This document shows, piece after piece, positions 46,783-56,550 of a stretch of DNA of 64,000 nucleotides (positions within the stretch are counted from its first letter, which is position 1; each line of letters opens with the position of its first letter). The position numbers and the translations under genes were made by a program. This DNA is from Dissulfurirhabdus thermomarina (GTDB taxonomy: Bacteria > Desulfobacterota > Dissulfuribacteria > Dissulfuribacterales > Dissulfurirhabdaceae): positions 169,243 to 233,242 of the forward strand of contig NZ_JAATWC010000004.1 of the NCBI RefSeq assembly GCF_012979235.1, read 5' to 3'. The notes below the pieces were generated by a model. The model saw only the letters and a list, made by a program, of their open reading frames with translations. It had not been told where the DNA came from and made no database searches.

Positions 46783-47310
46783 ATGCGCATCAACGTGACA
46801 TTCCGCCACATGGAACCGTCGGAGAACCTGCGCCAGTACTGCGAACAGCGTTTCAAGAAGCTCAAGAAGTACGCCGACGGGCCGATGGACGTGAATATCG
46901 TGCTCTCCGTGGAGAAGTTCCGCCAGATCGCCGAGGTCCAGGTCTCGGGCGACGGCATCCGGGCCAACGCCGCCGAGGAGCAGGAGGACATGCGCGCCGC
47001 CATCGACCTGGTCTCGGACAAGATCGACAAGCAGCTCCGCCGCGCCCGGGAGCGGCTCCGCGAGAAGAAGGGCGGCGGCCTGAAGGGCGGCCTGGAAGCG
47101 GAAGCCCCCGCCGCGCCCGGCGAGGCCGGGGAGGCCATCCGCATCGAGCCCATCCCGGCCAAACCCATGTCCGTGGACGAGGCCCTGGCCCAGTTCCCCT
47201 TGCAGGACGAGCCCTTCCTGGTCTTCACCAACGCCGAGACAGAGACCGTGAACGTCCTCTACCGGCGCAAGGACGACACCCTGGGCCTCCTGGTCCCCCA
47301 CCGGCCGTGA
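46783..47310 (+). CDS. hpf: Ribosome hibernation-promoting factor, long form
   Basis: Long HPF dimerises 70S ribosomes into inactive 100S particles. The start is ATG 46783 after CGGAGG, giving 175 residues. The N-terminal S30AE domain reads MRINVTFRHMEPSENLRQYCEQRFKKLKKYADGPMDVNIVLSVEKF. The C-terminal dimerisation domain is KPMSVDEALAQFPLQDEPFLVFTNAETETVNVLYRRKDDTLGLLVP. An Ala/Gly linker joins them. It lies between rpoN and ptsN, a widespread order. Confidence 0.96.
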   Translation: MRINVTFRHMEPSENLRQYCEQRFKKLKKYADGPMDVNIVLSVEKFRQIAEVQVSGDGIRANAAEEQEDMRAAIDLVSDKIDKQLRRARERLREKKGGGLKGGLEAEAPAAPGEAGEAIRIEPIPAKPMSVDEALAQFPLQDEPFLVFTNAETETVNVLYRRKDDTLGLLVPHRP

Positions 47311-47768
47311 GGATCCTCGATTACCTGCGCCCGGAACACGTGCTTCCGGAACTGGCCGCCGGGTCGAAGCCCGAGGTCCTGCGCGCCATGGCGGCCCACG
47401 TGGCCGCGGCGGAACCCGGGCTCGACCCGGAGCGGGTCTACACGGTGCTCATGGAACGCGAGGCCCTCGGCAGCACCGGGATCGGCGAGGGCGTGGCCAT
47501 CCCCCACGGAAAGATCGCGGGGCTCGACCGGCTGGTGATCTCCGTGGCGCGGAGCCCCCGGGGGGTGGAATTCGACGCCGTGGACCGCCAGCCCGTCCGG
47601 CTCCTCTTCCTGCTGCTCGCACCCGAGGCGGCGGCCACGGCCTACCTCCGGCTCCTGGCCCGTGTCTCCCGCCTCATGAAGTCTCGGGAGGTCCGCCAGG
47701 CCCTCCTCGGGGCCGGGGACGTCCATGCGATTCTGGCGACCATTCGGGAAGCGGACGTCGGCCCCTGA
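47307..47768 (+). CDS. ptsN: PTS Ntr-type EIIA component
   Basis: PtsN is the phosphoacceptor of the nitrogen-related phosphotransferase chain and acts by protein contacts rather than sugar uptake. The 153 residues carry the active-site histidine H67 in GSTGIGEGVAIPHGKIAG and the usual VISVARSPRGVEFDAVDRQPVRLLFLLLAP. The GTG start overlaps the hpf stop (GTGA). rapZ begins inside its 3' end. Confidence 0.94.
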   Translation: MRILDYLRPEHVLPELAAGSKPEVLRAMAAHVAAAEPGLDPERVYTVLMEREALGSTGIGEGVAIPHGKIAGLDRLVISVARSPRGVEFDAVDRQPVRLLFLLLAPEAAATAYLRLLARVSRLMKSREVRQALLGAGDVHAILATIREADVGP

Positions 47769-48720
47769 GCCCGCCGTCAGGCCTGTCCCCGGCCCCCCAG
47801 GGGCCGCCGGCCAGTCCGCCGGGCGGCGCATCCAGGTACTGGTCATCACCGGGATGTCCGGCTCCGGGAAGAGCACGGCCCTCAAGGCCTTCGAGGACAT
47901 GGGCTACGGCTGCGTGGACAACCTGCCCGTCACGCTCCTGCCGGCATTCCTCGAGGTCAAGGAGGCCGGGGCCGCCGGGCCCACCCGGGTGGCCCTGGTC
48001 ATGGACATCCGGGAGGAGACCTTTCTCCACCGGCACCGGGAGGTCTTCGACCAAGTCCGCGCGGCCGGCTTCCACCTGGAGGTCCTGTTCCTCGATGCCA
48101 AGGACGAGGTCCTGATCCGGCGCTTCAGCCAGACCCGGCGCACCCACCCCCTCTCCCCCCAGGGGAGCCTCACCGAGGGCATCCGGGCCGAGCGGGGGCA
48201 GCTCGCGGCGCTGCGGGAGTGCGCCGACCGGATCCTCGACACGTCGAACTTCAACATCCACCAGCTGCGCCAGACGCTGCGGACCCTCTACTCCCCGCGG
48301 ACCCGCCTCGACCGGCTCATCCTCCACCTCGTCTCCTTCGGATTCAAGTACGGCGTCCCCGCGGAGGCCAACCTCGTCCTGGACGTCCGCTTCCTGGCCA
48401 ACCCCTACTTCGATCCCGCCCTCCAGCCCAGGGACGGCAGGGACCCCGCCGTCCAGGACTACGTCCTCCGTGACGAGAAGACCGGTGAATTCCTGCTCCG
48501 TGCCGAGGCCCTCCTGCGCTTCCTCGTCCCCCTCTACCGGGACGAGGGGAAGTCCTATCTCGTCATCGCCATCGGCTGCACCGGGGGCCGCCACCGGAGT
48601 GTGGCCCTGGTGGAACATTTCCGCCGGATGTTTACAGCCTCGAGGGAGGAGGTTATCGTCACCCATCGGGACATCGAGAAGGAACACCCGGAGACCGGAA
48701 AGGGAGCCCAGGGATGGTAG
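47725..48720 (+). CDS. rapZ: RNase adapter protein RapZ (YvcJ family)
   Basis: RapZ binds nucleotides and, in enterobacteria, guides RNase E to the small RNA controlling amino sugar synthesis. The 331 residues have Walker A ITGMSGSGKSTA (41-52), DNLP, FLDAKDEVLIRRFSQTRRTHPL and the C-terminal LVIAIGCTGGRHRSVALVEHF. It carries about 35 extra N-terminal residues overlapping ptsN by 44 bases; a shorter form starting nearer the P-loop cannot be excluded, but no start codon fits. The stop overlaps the next PTS gene. Confidence 0.94.
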   Translation: MRFWRPFGKRTSAPEPAVRPVPGPPGAAGQSAGRRIQVLVITGMSGSGKSTALKAFEDMGYGCVDNLPVTLLPAFLEVKEAGAAGPTRVALVMDIREETFLHRHREVFDQVRAAGFHLEVLFLDAKDEVLIRRFSQTRRTHPLSPQGSLTEGIRAERGQLAALRECADRILDTSNFNIHQLRQTLRTLYSPRTRLDRLILHLVSFGFKYGVPAEANLVLDVRFLANPYFDPALQPRDGRDPAVQDYVLRDEKTGEFLLRAEALLRFLVPLYRDEGKSYLVIAIGCTGGRHRSVALVEHFRRMFTASREEVIVTHRDIEKEHPETGKGAQGW

Positions 48721-49112
48721 GCGTCGTCATCGCCGCGCACGGAAGGCTGGCCGAGGAACTGCTCCAGACCACCCGCTTCATCGTGGGCGAGACCCCGCAG
48801 ATGACCGCCCTCTCCGTGGATCCCTCGCGGCCGGTCAAGGAACTCCAGTCCGAGATCCGAAAGGCCATCCGATCCGTGGACGACGGGGACGGCGTGCTCG
48901 TCCTCACCGACATGTTCGGCGGCACCCCCGCCAACATGACCCTGGCCTTCCTGGAAGAGGGAAAGGTGGAGGTCATCACGGGGACGAACCTCCCCATGCT
49001 CATCCGGATCTGCCAGGCCCGAGAGGGGAGGCCCCTGGCGGAGGTGGCCGAGACCGTGGTGGAATACGGCCGCAAGAGCATCAACCAGGCATCCGCCATC
49101 CTGAAGCGCTGA
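48714..49112 (+). CDS. PTS mannose-family EIIA domain protein
   Basis: This 132-residue single-domain protein has the active-site histidine H9 in VVIAAHGRLAEELL, DDGDGVLVLTDMFGGTPANMTL and VITGTNLPMLIR, which define the EIIA-Man fold. No EIIB, EIIC or EIID partner is present here. With ptsN and rapZ it likely belongs to a regulatory phosphorelay rather than a sugar transporter. It overlaps rapZ by seven bases. Confidence 0.92.
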   Translation: MVGVVIAAHGRLAEELLQTTRFIVGETPQMTALSVDPSRPVKELQSEIRKAIRSVDDGDGVLVLTDMFGGTPANMTLAFLEEGKVEVITGTNLPMLIRICQAREGRPLAEVAETVVEYGRKSINQASAILKR

Positions 49113-49122
49113 CCCGCCGGCC

Positions 49123-49623
49123 GTGCCTGCCGCCCGAGGCGCCGCGCCCGGATCCAGGAGGCCGGCCTTCCGGATCCGGCCGGCGCGCCCCGCCGACCTG
49201 GATCACCTCCTCCGCATCGAGCGACGCTGCCACCCGGCTCCGTGGAGTGCGGCGGCCCTGGCCGCCGAACTCGGGGCGCCCCGCGGCCGCCTCTGGATGG
49301 CCGAGACCCTCCGCGGCCGCGCCGCCGGCTTCGTCGCCTTCCACTGGACCGGCGACGTCGTCTACGTCGCCGACCTGGCCGTGGACCCCGCGTTCCGCCG
49401 CCGGGGGATCGGGGCCGCCCTGCTCGGGCTGGTCCTCCGGTGGGCCCGACGGCGAGGCGCCGTGGAGGCCGTCCTGGAGGTCCGGGAGGCGGCCCCGGAG
49501 GCCAGGGCCTTCTACGATGCCCAGGGATTCACGGCGGCCGGCCGGCGCCCCGACCTCTACGGCCGGGGACACCACGGCCTCACCCTGGTGCGGCGGCTCC
49601 GGGGCGGCCCCGGAACGCGTTGA
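49123..49623 (+). CDS. GNAT acetyltransferase, RimI-like
   Basis: This 166-residue N-acetyltransferase has the acetyl-CoA binding segment VADLAVDPAFRRRGIGAALLGLVLRWARRRGA and the C-terminal EVREAAPEARAFYDAQGFTAAGRRPDLY, typical of ribosomal-protein alanine acetyltransferase RimI. The PW motif RCHPAPWSAAALAAEL is also present. GTG 49123 is ten bases after the PTS gene. The ribosomal target is inferred from similarity only. Confidence 0.85.
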   Translation: MPAARGAAPGSRRPAFRIRPARPADLDHLLRIERRCHPAPWSAAALAAELGAPRGRLWMAETLRGRAAGFVAFHWTGDVVYVADLAVDPAFRRRGIGAALLGLVLRWARRRGAVEAVLEVREAAPEARAFYDAQGFTAAGRRPDLYGRGHHGLTLVRRLRGGPGTR

Positions 49624-49648
49624 CTTCCCCGGCGCCGGTGCCTACTAT
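49620..49648 (+). promoter_or_regulatory. Sigma-70 promoter of the gap operon
   Basis: TTGACT (49620-49625) and TACTAT (49643-49648) are separated by 17 bases. The -35 overlaps the rimI-like stop codon. The leader to gap is about 215 bases, with no gene seen in it. Confidence 0.6.
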
Positions 49649-49796
49649 TCGAAGAGGCGCGGCGCAGGGTGGACGCGCCGGAGGTCGGTACGGGGTCGTC
49701 GCACCGGCAAACGGCCCGGGGATGCACACCGAGATGTCGCCCCCCTCGTGTCGCCGCCCGCGCCGCCGGTCGTGCCGCACCCCCACAAGCAGATGA

Positions 49797-50876
<1,080 letters not shown>

Positions 50877-50910
50877 GCGCCCCGCCGCCGGCGCCCCCTG
50901 CCACAGCCCC

Positions 50911-53900
50911 ATGGTCTTCGACTCAAAGGCGCTCCGGGTCAACCTCGAGGAAACCGCCGTCCGGGACCTCCACATCGACCCGCGCTACGAGGTCCTTCGC
51001 GAGGCGGTGGCCGACTACCGGGGCATTCTCAACACCCTCGACCACCTCCTCTTCGAGCTGCACCACCCCTTCCGGAACTGGAACGTCCTCCTGGACGAGT
51101 TCCGGAGCTTCGCCCTCAAGCACTTCGCCGCCTACGCCCGAACGCCGAGGGGGCCGGAGGCACTGGCCACCCTGCTCGGGATCTTCCTCGACGCCGTGGA
51201 GACCGCCCCGAAGGCGGAACACCAGGCCCTGGCCGCCCAAAACCTCCTGGCACTCGTCGAAAAGGCCGCCCAGGCCCTCGAACCCGGGGAGATCGGACCC
51301 TTCCTCCCCGTGATCCGGGACGGCATCCACCGGCTGGCCGAGGCGCCCGAGCCGGTGCTCCTGGCCTGCGCCCGGAGCCACTACCCCTTTCCCCGGACGG
51401 CCCGGACCCTGGTGGAAAAGGTCCGGGAGGCGGCCCCCGACCCCGGCGAGGCCCGACAACTCTGGCAGGCCTGCGGGGCCCTGCTGCTCGAACTCCGGAG
51501 GGTCAACTGGCAGGGCTGGCTGGCGGAGGACGATCCCGTCGCCTGGCTCCGGGAGACCGCCGCCCGCCAGCGTCCGCCCCTCGACCCGGCCTTCACGGAC
51601 CGCCTGGTGGAGCGGTTTCGCCCCGTCTCCCACGAGCGGCTCCGCGCCCTGCTCCGGGAGCTGGCAGACTTCGACGGACGCCCCCTGGACGAGGCGGAGA
51701 TCCTGGCCCTGGCGGCCTTTCCGGGCCACAGGGACATCGTGGAGGCCTACCGCGACATCGCCCGAGACCTTACCGGGTCCGCCTGCTCCCTGGTGGGCCC
51801 GTCGGGGGAGGGGGGCATCTGCCTCCTCATGCTCTTCCACATGGCCGAGACGGAGGGCCTGGCCAACATCCGCGAGGAGATCCTCCGGGAGATCAACCGG
51901 AGCCTCATCTGCATGGTGCGCACCGCCGACCCCGGGGAGATCGAGGGCATCCTCAAGAAGAGCTTCGCCCTCCTGCGCCACCAGGAGGGCCGGTACCTTC
52001 GCACCTCCCTCCAGTGCATCGAGGCCCTGGGGATCGAGGTCCTCAAGCGCCGGGACCCCCGCCTCACGGAGGTCTTCCTGGACGAGACCATCCGGTTCGG
52101 GTTCACGCCGCCGGGGATCGAGGGGGTGGACCGGGAGTGGCACGTGCTGTCGAACCCCGCGCACCTGCAAAACATCCGCGTCTGGCTCTCCCTCGTCGAG
52201 GCCGATCCCGCCGAGTGCAGCCGGCTGCTCTCCGCCCTCCTCATCAACCTCCGCCTCGCGGGGACCTGCATCAAGGACACGGACCTCTTCCAGCGCGACG
52301 TCAGCCGCCTCCTGAACAGCCCCATCGCCCCGGTCTACAACCTGGTGAAGCAGGTGGCCCGCACCTTCCCGGTCTACTTCAACGAGATCGGCGCCGAGGG
52401 CTTGCTCCGGGACGTCTCCACCGAGGTGGACGAACTGGCGGGGCGCCGCGACCCCCTGGTCCACTTCCTCCGGAAACAAAGCCACGTGGAGAGCAACAAC
52501 CTCATCGTGGCCTTCATCGAGGCCATCCTCTGTTTCTGGTACGGCCGCGAGAAGAAGTGGCTGGCACCCTTCGTGCCCCCGGAGGTCCTGGAGGAGATCC
52601 GGCCCTACGGCCCCCACACCGATCACGCCCACCGCCTGGTGCGGCACCTGGCCGAGGAACTCGGCCTCGAGCCCTTCGCCGCGCACCTCGACCAGCTCCT
52701 GGACGTGCCGGAAGACCGGCTGGAGGCCCTCCTGGCCGAGGTCCCGGACGTCCCCCCCGGCGAACGCCGCCGGGTGGCCCTCCTCGTCCGGATGTACCGG
52801 CTGGAGACCCTGAAGTACAAGCTCGGGGTCCAGGAGATCCGCCACCACCTAGAGCAGGCCAAGCTCCTGGGCTTCGAGGGACTCGACGAGGTCCTGGAGG
52901 TCCTGGATGCGGACGACCCGGCCGAGGTCCTGGAGGTCATCCTCTCACGGCTGGAAGAACTCAAGGCGGTCATCCTGAGCCCGGAGCGGTTCGAGGCCCG
53001 GGAGGACATCTACCACAAGCGGCACATCGCCGCCGACATCCCCTCCATGTACGGGCGCTACCACGAGCGGAAGTTCGACGCCCTGAGCCTCAGCCTGCGG
53101 CTCGAGAACCTCGCCAACCTCTACTTCGAGCGGCTCATCTCCGAGTCGGGCCTGCCCTACGTCTCCCGGGCGCACCTGCCGCGGACCCTCCAGTGCCTGC
53201 GCCTCTTCCGGCGGGCCCTCAAGGTGGACGGCCTGAAGAGCCGCAAGTTCGACGCGCACCTGAACCTCCTGGAACGGTCCCTCGAGGTGGAGAACTTCAC
53301 CTACGCCCAGTACCTCGACGTGGTCCGGGGCCTTGTGGACGGCGTCAAGTCCCTGATCCACGCCTCCTACATCCGCCCCCACCGGGAGAACCTGGCCCTC
53401 TCCATCCGCCTCCTCGGCCCGGAAAACCTTCTGCCGAAGTTCCGCGGCCCGGAACCGGGGGTCTCCGAGGCGGAATGGATCCAGCAGACCTCGGAACGCT
53501 TCCTCCGGGAGCTCATCGCCGGGACCTTCGGCCTCCAGCACCTGGACAACTTCGTCACCCGGCTCCACCACTCCCTCTCCGAGCAGGGGCAGGCCCTGGA
53601 GGCGGGGCACCGGGATCTCCTCCTGCGCTACGACCCCGACCGGCTCCTCTCCCCCATCCACCGCCCGGCGAGGAAGACCCACAACGTCATCCACCTCGGC
53701 AACAAGGGCTACAACCTCACGCTGCTGGCCGGGTTCGGCCTCCCGGTGCCGCCGGGCATCATCGTGACCACGGACCTCTACCGGTACCATTCCCTCATCG
53801 AGGGGATGCCCGAGCTGGCGAGGGAGTTCAGCGCGCGGCTCCGCCAGGCGGTGGCGGACATCGAGGACGAGACGGGCCGCCGCTTCGGCGACCCCTCGAA

Positions 53901-55239
53901 CCCGCTCCTCGTCTCGGTCCGGAGCGGCGCCGCCATCTCCATGCCCGGGATGATGACCACGGTGCTCAACGTGGGCAGCACCCTGGAGACCATCCGGGGC
54001 CTCGAACGCCGCACGGGGAAGACCTGGTTCGCCTGGGACAACTACCGCCGTTTCCTCCAGTCGTGGGGAATGTCCTTCGGCCTCGAGCGCGACATCTTCA
54101 CCCACCTCATGAAGACCCACAAGGAGCGGCACGGGGTGGCGCAGAAGCGGGAGTTCACCGGCGCGCAGATGAAGGAGCTGGCCCTGGCCTACCGCCAGGC
54201 CCTCCTCGACCACGGCATCGACCTCGTGGAGGATCCCCACCGGCAGCTCCTCACCGCCGTCCGGCTCGTCCTCGACTCGTGGACGTCCCGGAAGGCCAAG
54301 GCCTACCGGGAGATCATGGGGATCTCCGACGACTGGGGCACGGCGGTCATCATCCAGGCCATGACCTTCGGGAACCTCTCGGCCCAGTCCGGCACCGGCG
54401 TGGTCTTCACCACCGACCCGCACAACAAGGGCCACCGCCTCCGGCTCTGGGGCGACTACACGCCCGGCAACCAGGGGGAAGACATCGTCAGCGGCCTCGT
54501 GAGCACCTTCCCCATCTCGCGGGGGCAGCGGGAGGCGCTGGGCTTCGAGGAGCCCAACAGCCTCGAGGAGGCCTTCCCCGAGATCTACGGGGCCCTCCTC
54601 ACCCACGTCCGGGCCCTGGTGGAAGGGCGCAAGTGGGCCCACCAGGAGATCGAGTTCACCTTCGAAGGGCCGCGGGCCGGCGACCTCTACATCCTCCAGA
54701 CCCGGGACATGATCGCCAAGAAGGAGACCCCGCCCCGGGTCTTCAAGAAGACCCGCGCCCTGGCCGGCGGCTTCCTGGCCCGCGGCATCGGGGCCAGCGG
54801 CGGGGCGCTGGCCGGCCGGGCCGTCTTCTCCCTGGAGGAGATCCAGGCCTACCGGGCCCGCCACCCCCGCACGCCCCTCATCCTCATCCGGTCCGACACG
54901 GTCCCGGACGACATCCGGGAGATCTCCCTGGCCGACGGCCTCCTCACCGCCAAGGGCGGCCAGACCTCCCACGCCGCCATCGTAGCCTCGAGCCTCGGAA
55001 AGACCTGTGTCGTGGGCTGCAAGGCGCTCCAGGTCTTCGACGGCCGCGGCTTCGCCCGGATACGCGGCCACGTGATCCGGCCGGGAGACCCCGTCAGCAT
55101 TGACGGTCACAACGGTTCGGTTTACAAGGGCATCCAAAAGACGCAGGCAGGCGGGGCGGCCGCCTTCCAGGACCCTGCCGCCCATGGTAAAGGAACCCCA
55201 ACCCGCCAGAGGAAGGAGACGACGCATGATCAGGATTGA
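50911..55239 (+). CDS. Dikinase-like protein: large unknown N-terminal region, PPDK-type ATP-binding domain and phosphohistidine domain, no PEP barrel
   Basis: This 1442-residue protein has a C-terminal third that is pyruvate phosphate dikinase-like. Its ATP-grasp region runs from about residue 931 (NKGYNLTLLAGFGLPVPPGIIVTT, SVRSGAAISMPGMMTTVLNVG near 1001, SAQSGTGVVFTTDPHNKG, HQEIEFTFEG, LYILQTRDM). A swivelling phosphohistidine domain follows, with H1354 in GGQTSHAAIVASSLGKTCVVG. Only 88 residues remain after H1354, so the PEP/pyruvate-binding TIM barrel is absent. Residues 1-920 are helical and unlike anything I recognise. By analogy with glucan water dikinase and rifampin phosphotransferase, the N-terminal region may bind another phosphate acceptor. 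It lies between two GAPDH genes and overlaps the second by 14 bases. Confidence 0.85.
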   Translation: MVFDSKALRVNLEETAVRDLHIDPRYEVLREAVADYRGILNTLDHLLFELHHPFRNWNVLLDEFRSFALKHFAAYARTPRGPEALATLLGIFLDAVETAPKAEHQALAAQNLLALVEKAAQALEPGEIGPFLPVIRDGIHRLAEAPEPVLLACARSHYPFPRTARTLVEKVREAAPDPGEARQLWQACGALLLELRRVNWQGWLAEDDPVAWLRETAARQRPPLDPAFTDRLVERFRPVSHERLRALLRELADFDGRPLDEAEILALAAFPGHRDIVEAYRDIARDLTGSACSLVGPSGEGGICLLMLFHMAETEGLANIREEILREINRSLICMVRTADPGEIEGILKKSFALLRHQEGRYLRTSLQCIEALGIEVLKRRDPRLTEVFLDETIRFGFTPPGIEGVDREWHVLSNPAHLQNIRVWLSLVEADPAECSRLLSALLINLRLAGTCIKDTDLFQRDVSRLLNSPIAPVYNLVKQVARTFPVYFNEIGAEGLLRDVSTEVDELAGRRDPLVHFLRKQSHVESNNLIVAFIEAILCFWYGREKKWLAPFVPPEVLEEIRPYGPHTDHAHRLVRHLAEELGLEPFAAHLDQLLDVPEDRLEALLAEVPDVPPGERRRVALLVRMYRLETLKYKLGVQEIRHHLEQAKLLGFEGLDEVLEVLDADDPAEVLEVILSRLEELKAVILSPERFEAREDIYHKRHIAADIPSMYGRYHERKFDALSLSLRLENLANLYFERLISESGLPYVSRAHLPRTLQCLRLFRRALKVDGLKSRKFDAHLNLLERSLEVENFTYAQYLDVVRGLVDGVKSLIHASYIRPHRENLALSIRLLGPENLLPKFRGPEPGVSEAEWIQQTSERFLRELIAGTFGLQHLDNFVTRLHHSLSEQGQALEAGHRDLLLRYDPDRLLSPIHRPARKTHNVIHLGNKGYNLTLLAGFGLPVPPGIIVTTDLYRYHSLIEGMPELAREFSARLRQAVADIEDETGRRFGDPSNPLLVSVRSGAAISMPGMMTTVLNVGSTLETIRGLERRTGKTWFAWDNYRRFLQSWGMSFGLERDIFTHLMKTHKERHGVAQKREFTGAQMKELALAYRQALLDHGIDLVEDPHRQLLTAVRLVLDSWTSRKAKAYREIMGISDDWGTAVIIQAMTFGNLSAQSGTGVVFTTDPHNKGHRLRLWGDYTPGNQGEDIVSGLVSTFPISRGQREALGFEEPNSLEEAFPEIYGALLTHVRALVEGRKWAHQEIEFTFEGPRAGDLYILQTRDMIAKKETPPRVFKKTRALAGGFLARGIGASGGALAGRAVFSLEEIQAYRARHPRTPLILIRSDTVPDDIREISLADGLLTAKGGQTSHAAIVASSLGKTCVVGCKALQVFDGRGFARIRGHVIRPGDPVSIDGHNGSVYKGIQKTQAGGAAAFQDPAAHGKGTPTRQRKETTHDQD

Positions 55240-56491
55240 GGACCAACCCAGGCCCATCAAGCTCGGCATCAACGGCCTCGGCCGCATCGGCAAGCTCAGC
55301 CTGTGGCACCACGTCGGCCGCCGGTACTTCTCCGAGATCGTGGTGAACCTCGGGCGCCAGGTGGGACAAGGGCTCCACGATATCGCCGCCTGCATCGAGA
55401 AGGACAGCACCTACGGCCACCTCGGGGCCTACCTCCACGGCCACCGGTGCCCCCGGGTCGTCGAGGAACTCGACGAGGCCAAGGGCACCATGAAGGTGGA
55501 CGGCATCCCCGTCACCATCCTCCGCGAGAGCCGGAACCCGGCGGACATCGCATGGAAGGCCCACGGGGTGCGCCTCGTGGTGGACAGCACCGGGGTCTTC
55601 ACCGACCCCACCGCCCCTCCGGACAGCCCCAAGGGGGCGCTCCGCGGCCACCTCGAGGCCGGCGCCGAGAAGGTCATTCTCTCGGCCCCCTTCAAGATCA
55701 AGGACAAGACCGCCCCCATGCCCGAGGACGCCGTCACCACGGTCATGGGCATCAACGGCGACGACTATCGGCCCGACAAGCACCGGCTCATCTCCGCCGC
55801 CTCGTGCACCACCACCTGCCTCGCCCACATGGTCAAGCCCCTCCTCGACCACTTCGGCGTGGACCGGATCCTCTCCGCCTCCATGGTGACCGTCCACGCC
55901 GCCACGGGCAGCCAGCCGGTGCTCGACCGGCTCCCGAAGACCGGGGCCACCGACCTCCGGAAGAACCGGAGCATCCTGAACAACATCGTCCTCACCACCA
56001 CGGGGGCGGCCCGGGCCCTGGCCCTGGTGCTCCCCGAGATGAAGAAGATCGGCTTCATCGCCGAGTCGGTCCGCATCCCCACCTCCACGGGCTCGCTCAT
56101 CGTCCTGGTGCTCACCATCCAGGACCAGAGCGTGGAGGCCCCCATCAACCGCGACCTCGTCAACGGCCTCTACCGGAAGGCCGCCGAGGGCTACGCCCGG
56201 GACTACCTGGTCTACACCGAGGAGCAGAACGTCTCCGCCGACATCGTGGGCGTCCCGGCCGCGGCGGCCGTCATCGAGGCCCGGGAGACCCACACCCGGA
56301 CCGGGATCATCAACGTGGACCCGAAGTCGCTCTGCGCCGGTTCCGCCGAGGCCATCGAGGCCCTGAGCTGCGCCACGCTCCAGGTCCCGGTCACCCAGGT
56401 GGTGGTCTACGGCTGGTACGACAACGAGCTCGGCAGCTACACCAATATGCTGGGCGAGCGGACCGTCACCGTGGCGGACTCCCTCCTCTAG
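55226..56491 (+). CDS. Divergent second glyceraldehyde-3-phosphate dehydrogenase
   Basis: This 421-residue protein is about 85 longer than the first GAPDH. It keeps [18 protein letters not shown], a catalytic cysteine C194 in [12 protein letters not shown] (the canonical motif is [12 protein letters not shown]), a histidine in [11 protein letters not shown] where HAYTNDQ is usual, and [13 protein letters not shown]. The active-site chemistry is retained but substrate and cofactor loops differ. It has an insertion around residues 44-70 ([20 protein letters not shown]). The ATG at 55226 follows GGAAGGAGA. It may serve the gluconeogenic direction or a different aldehyde; this is inference. Confidence 0.9.
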   Translation: MIRIEDQPRPIKLGINGLGRIGKLSLWHHVGRRYFSEIVVNLGRQVGQGLHDIAACIEKDSTYGHLGAYLHGHRCPRVVEELDEAKGTMKVDGIPVTILRESRNPADIAWKAHGVRLVVDSTGVFTDPTAPPDSPKGALRGHLEAGAEKVILSAPFKIKDKTAPMPEDAVTTVMGINGDDYRPDKHRLISAASCTTTCLAHMVKPLLDHFGVDRILSASMVTVHAATGSQPVLDRLPKTGATDLRKNRSILNNIVLTTTGAARALALVLPEMKKIGFIAESVRIPTSTGSLIVLVLTIQDQSVEAPINRDLVNGLYRKAAEGYARDYLVYTEEQNVSADIVGVPAAAAVIEARETHTRTGIINVDPKSLCAGSAEAIEALSCATLQVPVTQVVVYGWYDNELGSYTNMLGERTVTVADSLL

Positions 56492-56550
56492 GGAAGCGCC
56501 GCCGAACCGGGGCGCCGGCCCGCCGCCGGGCGCCCGAGGAGACCGACGCC

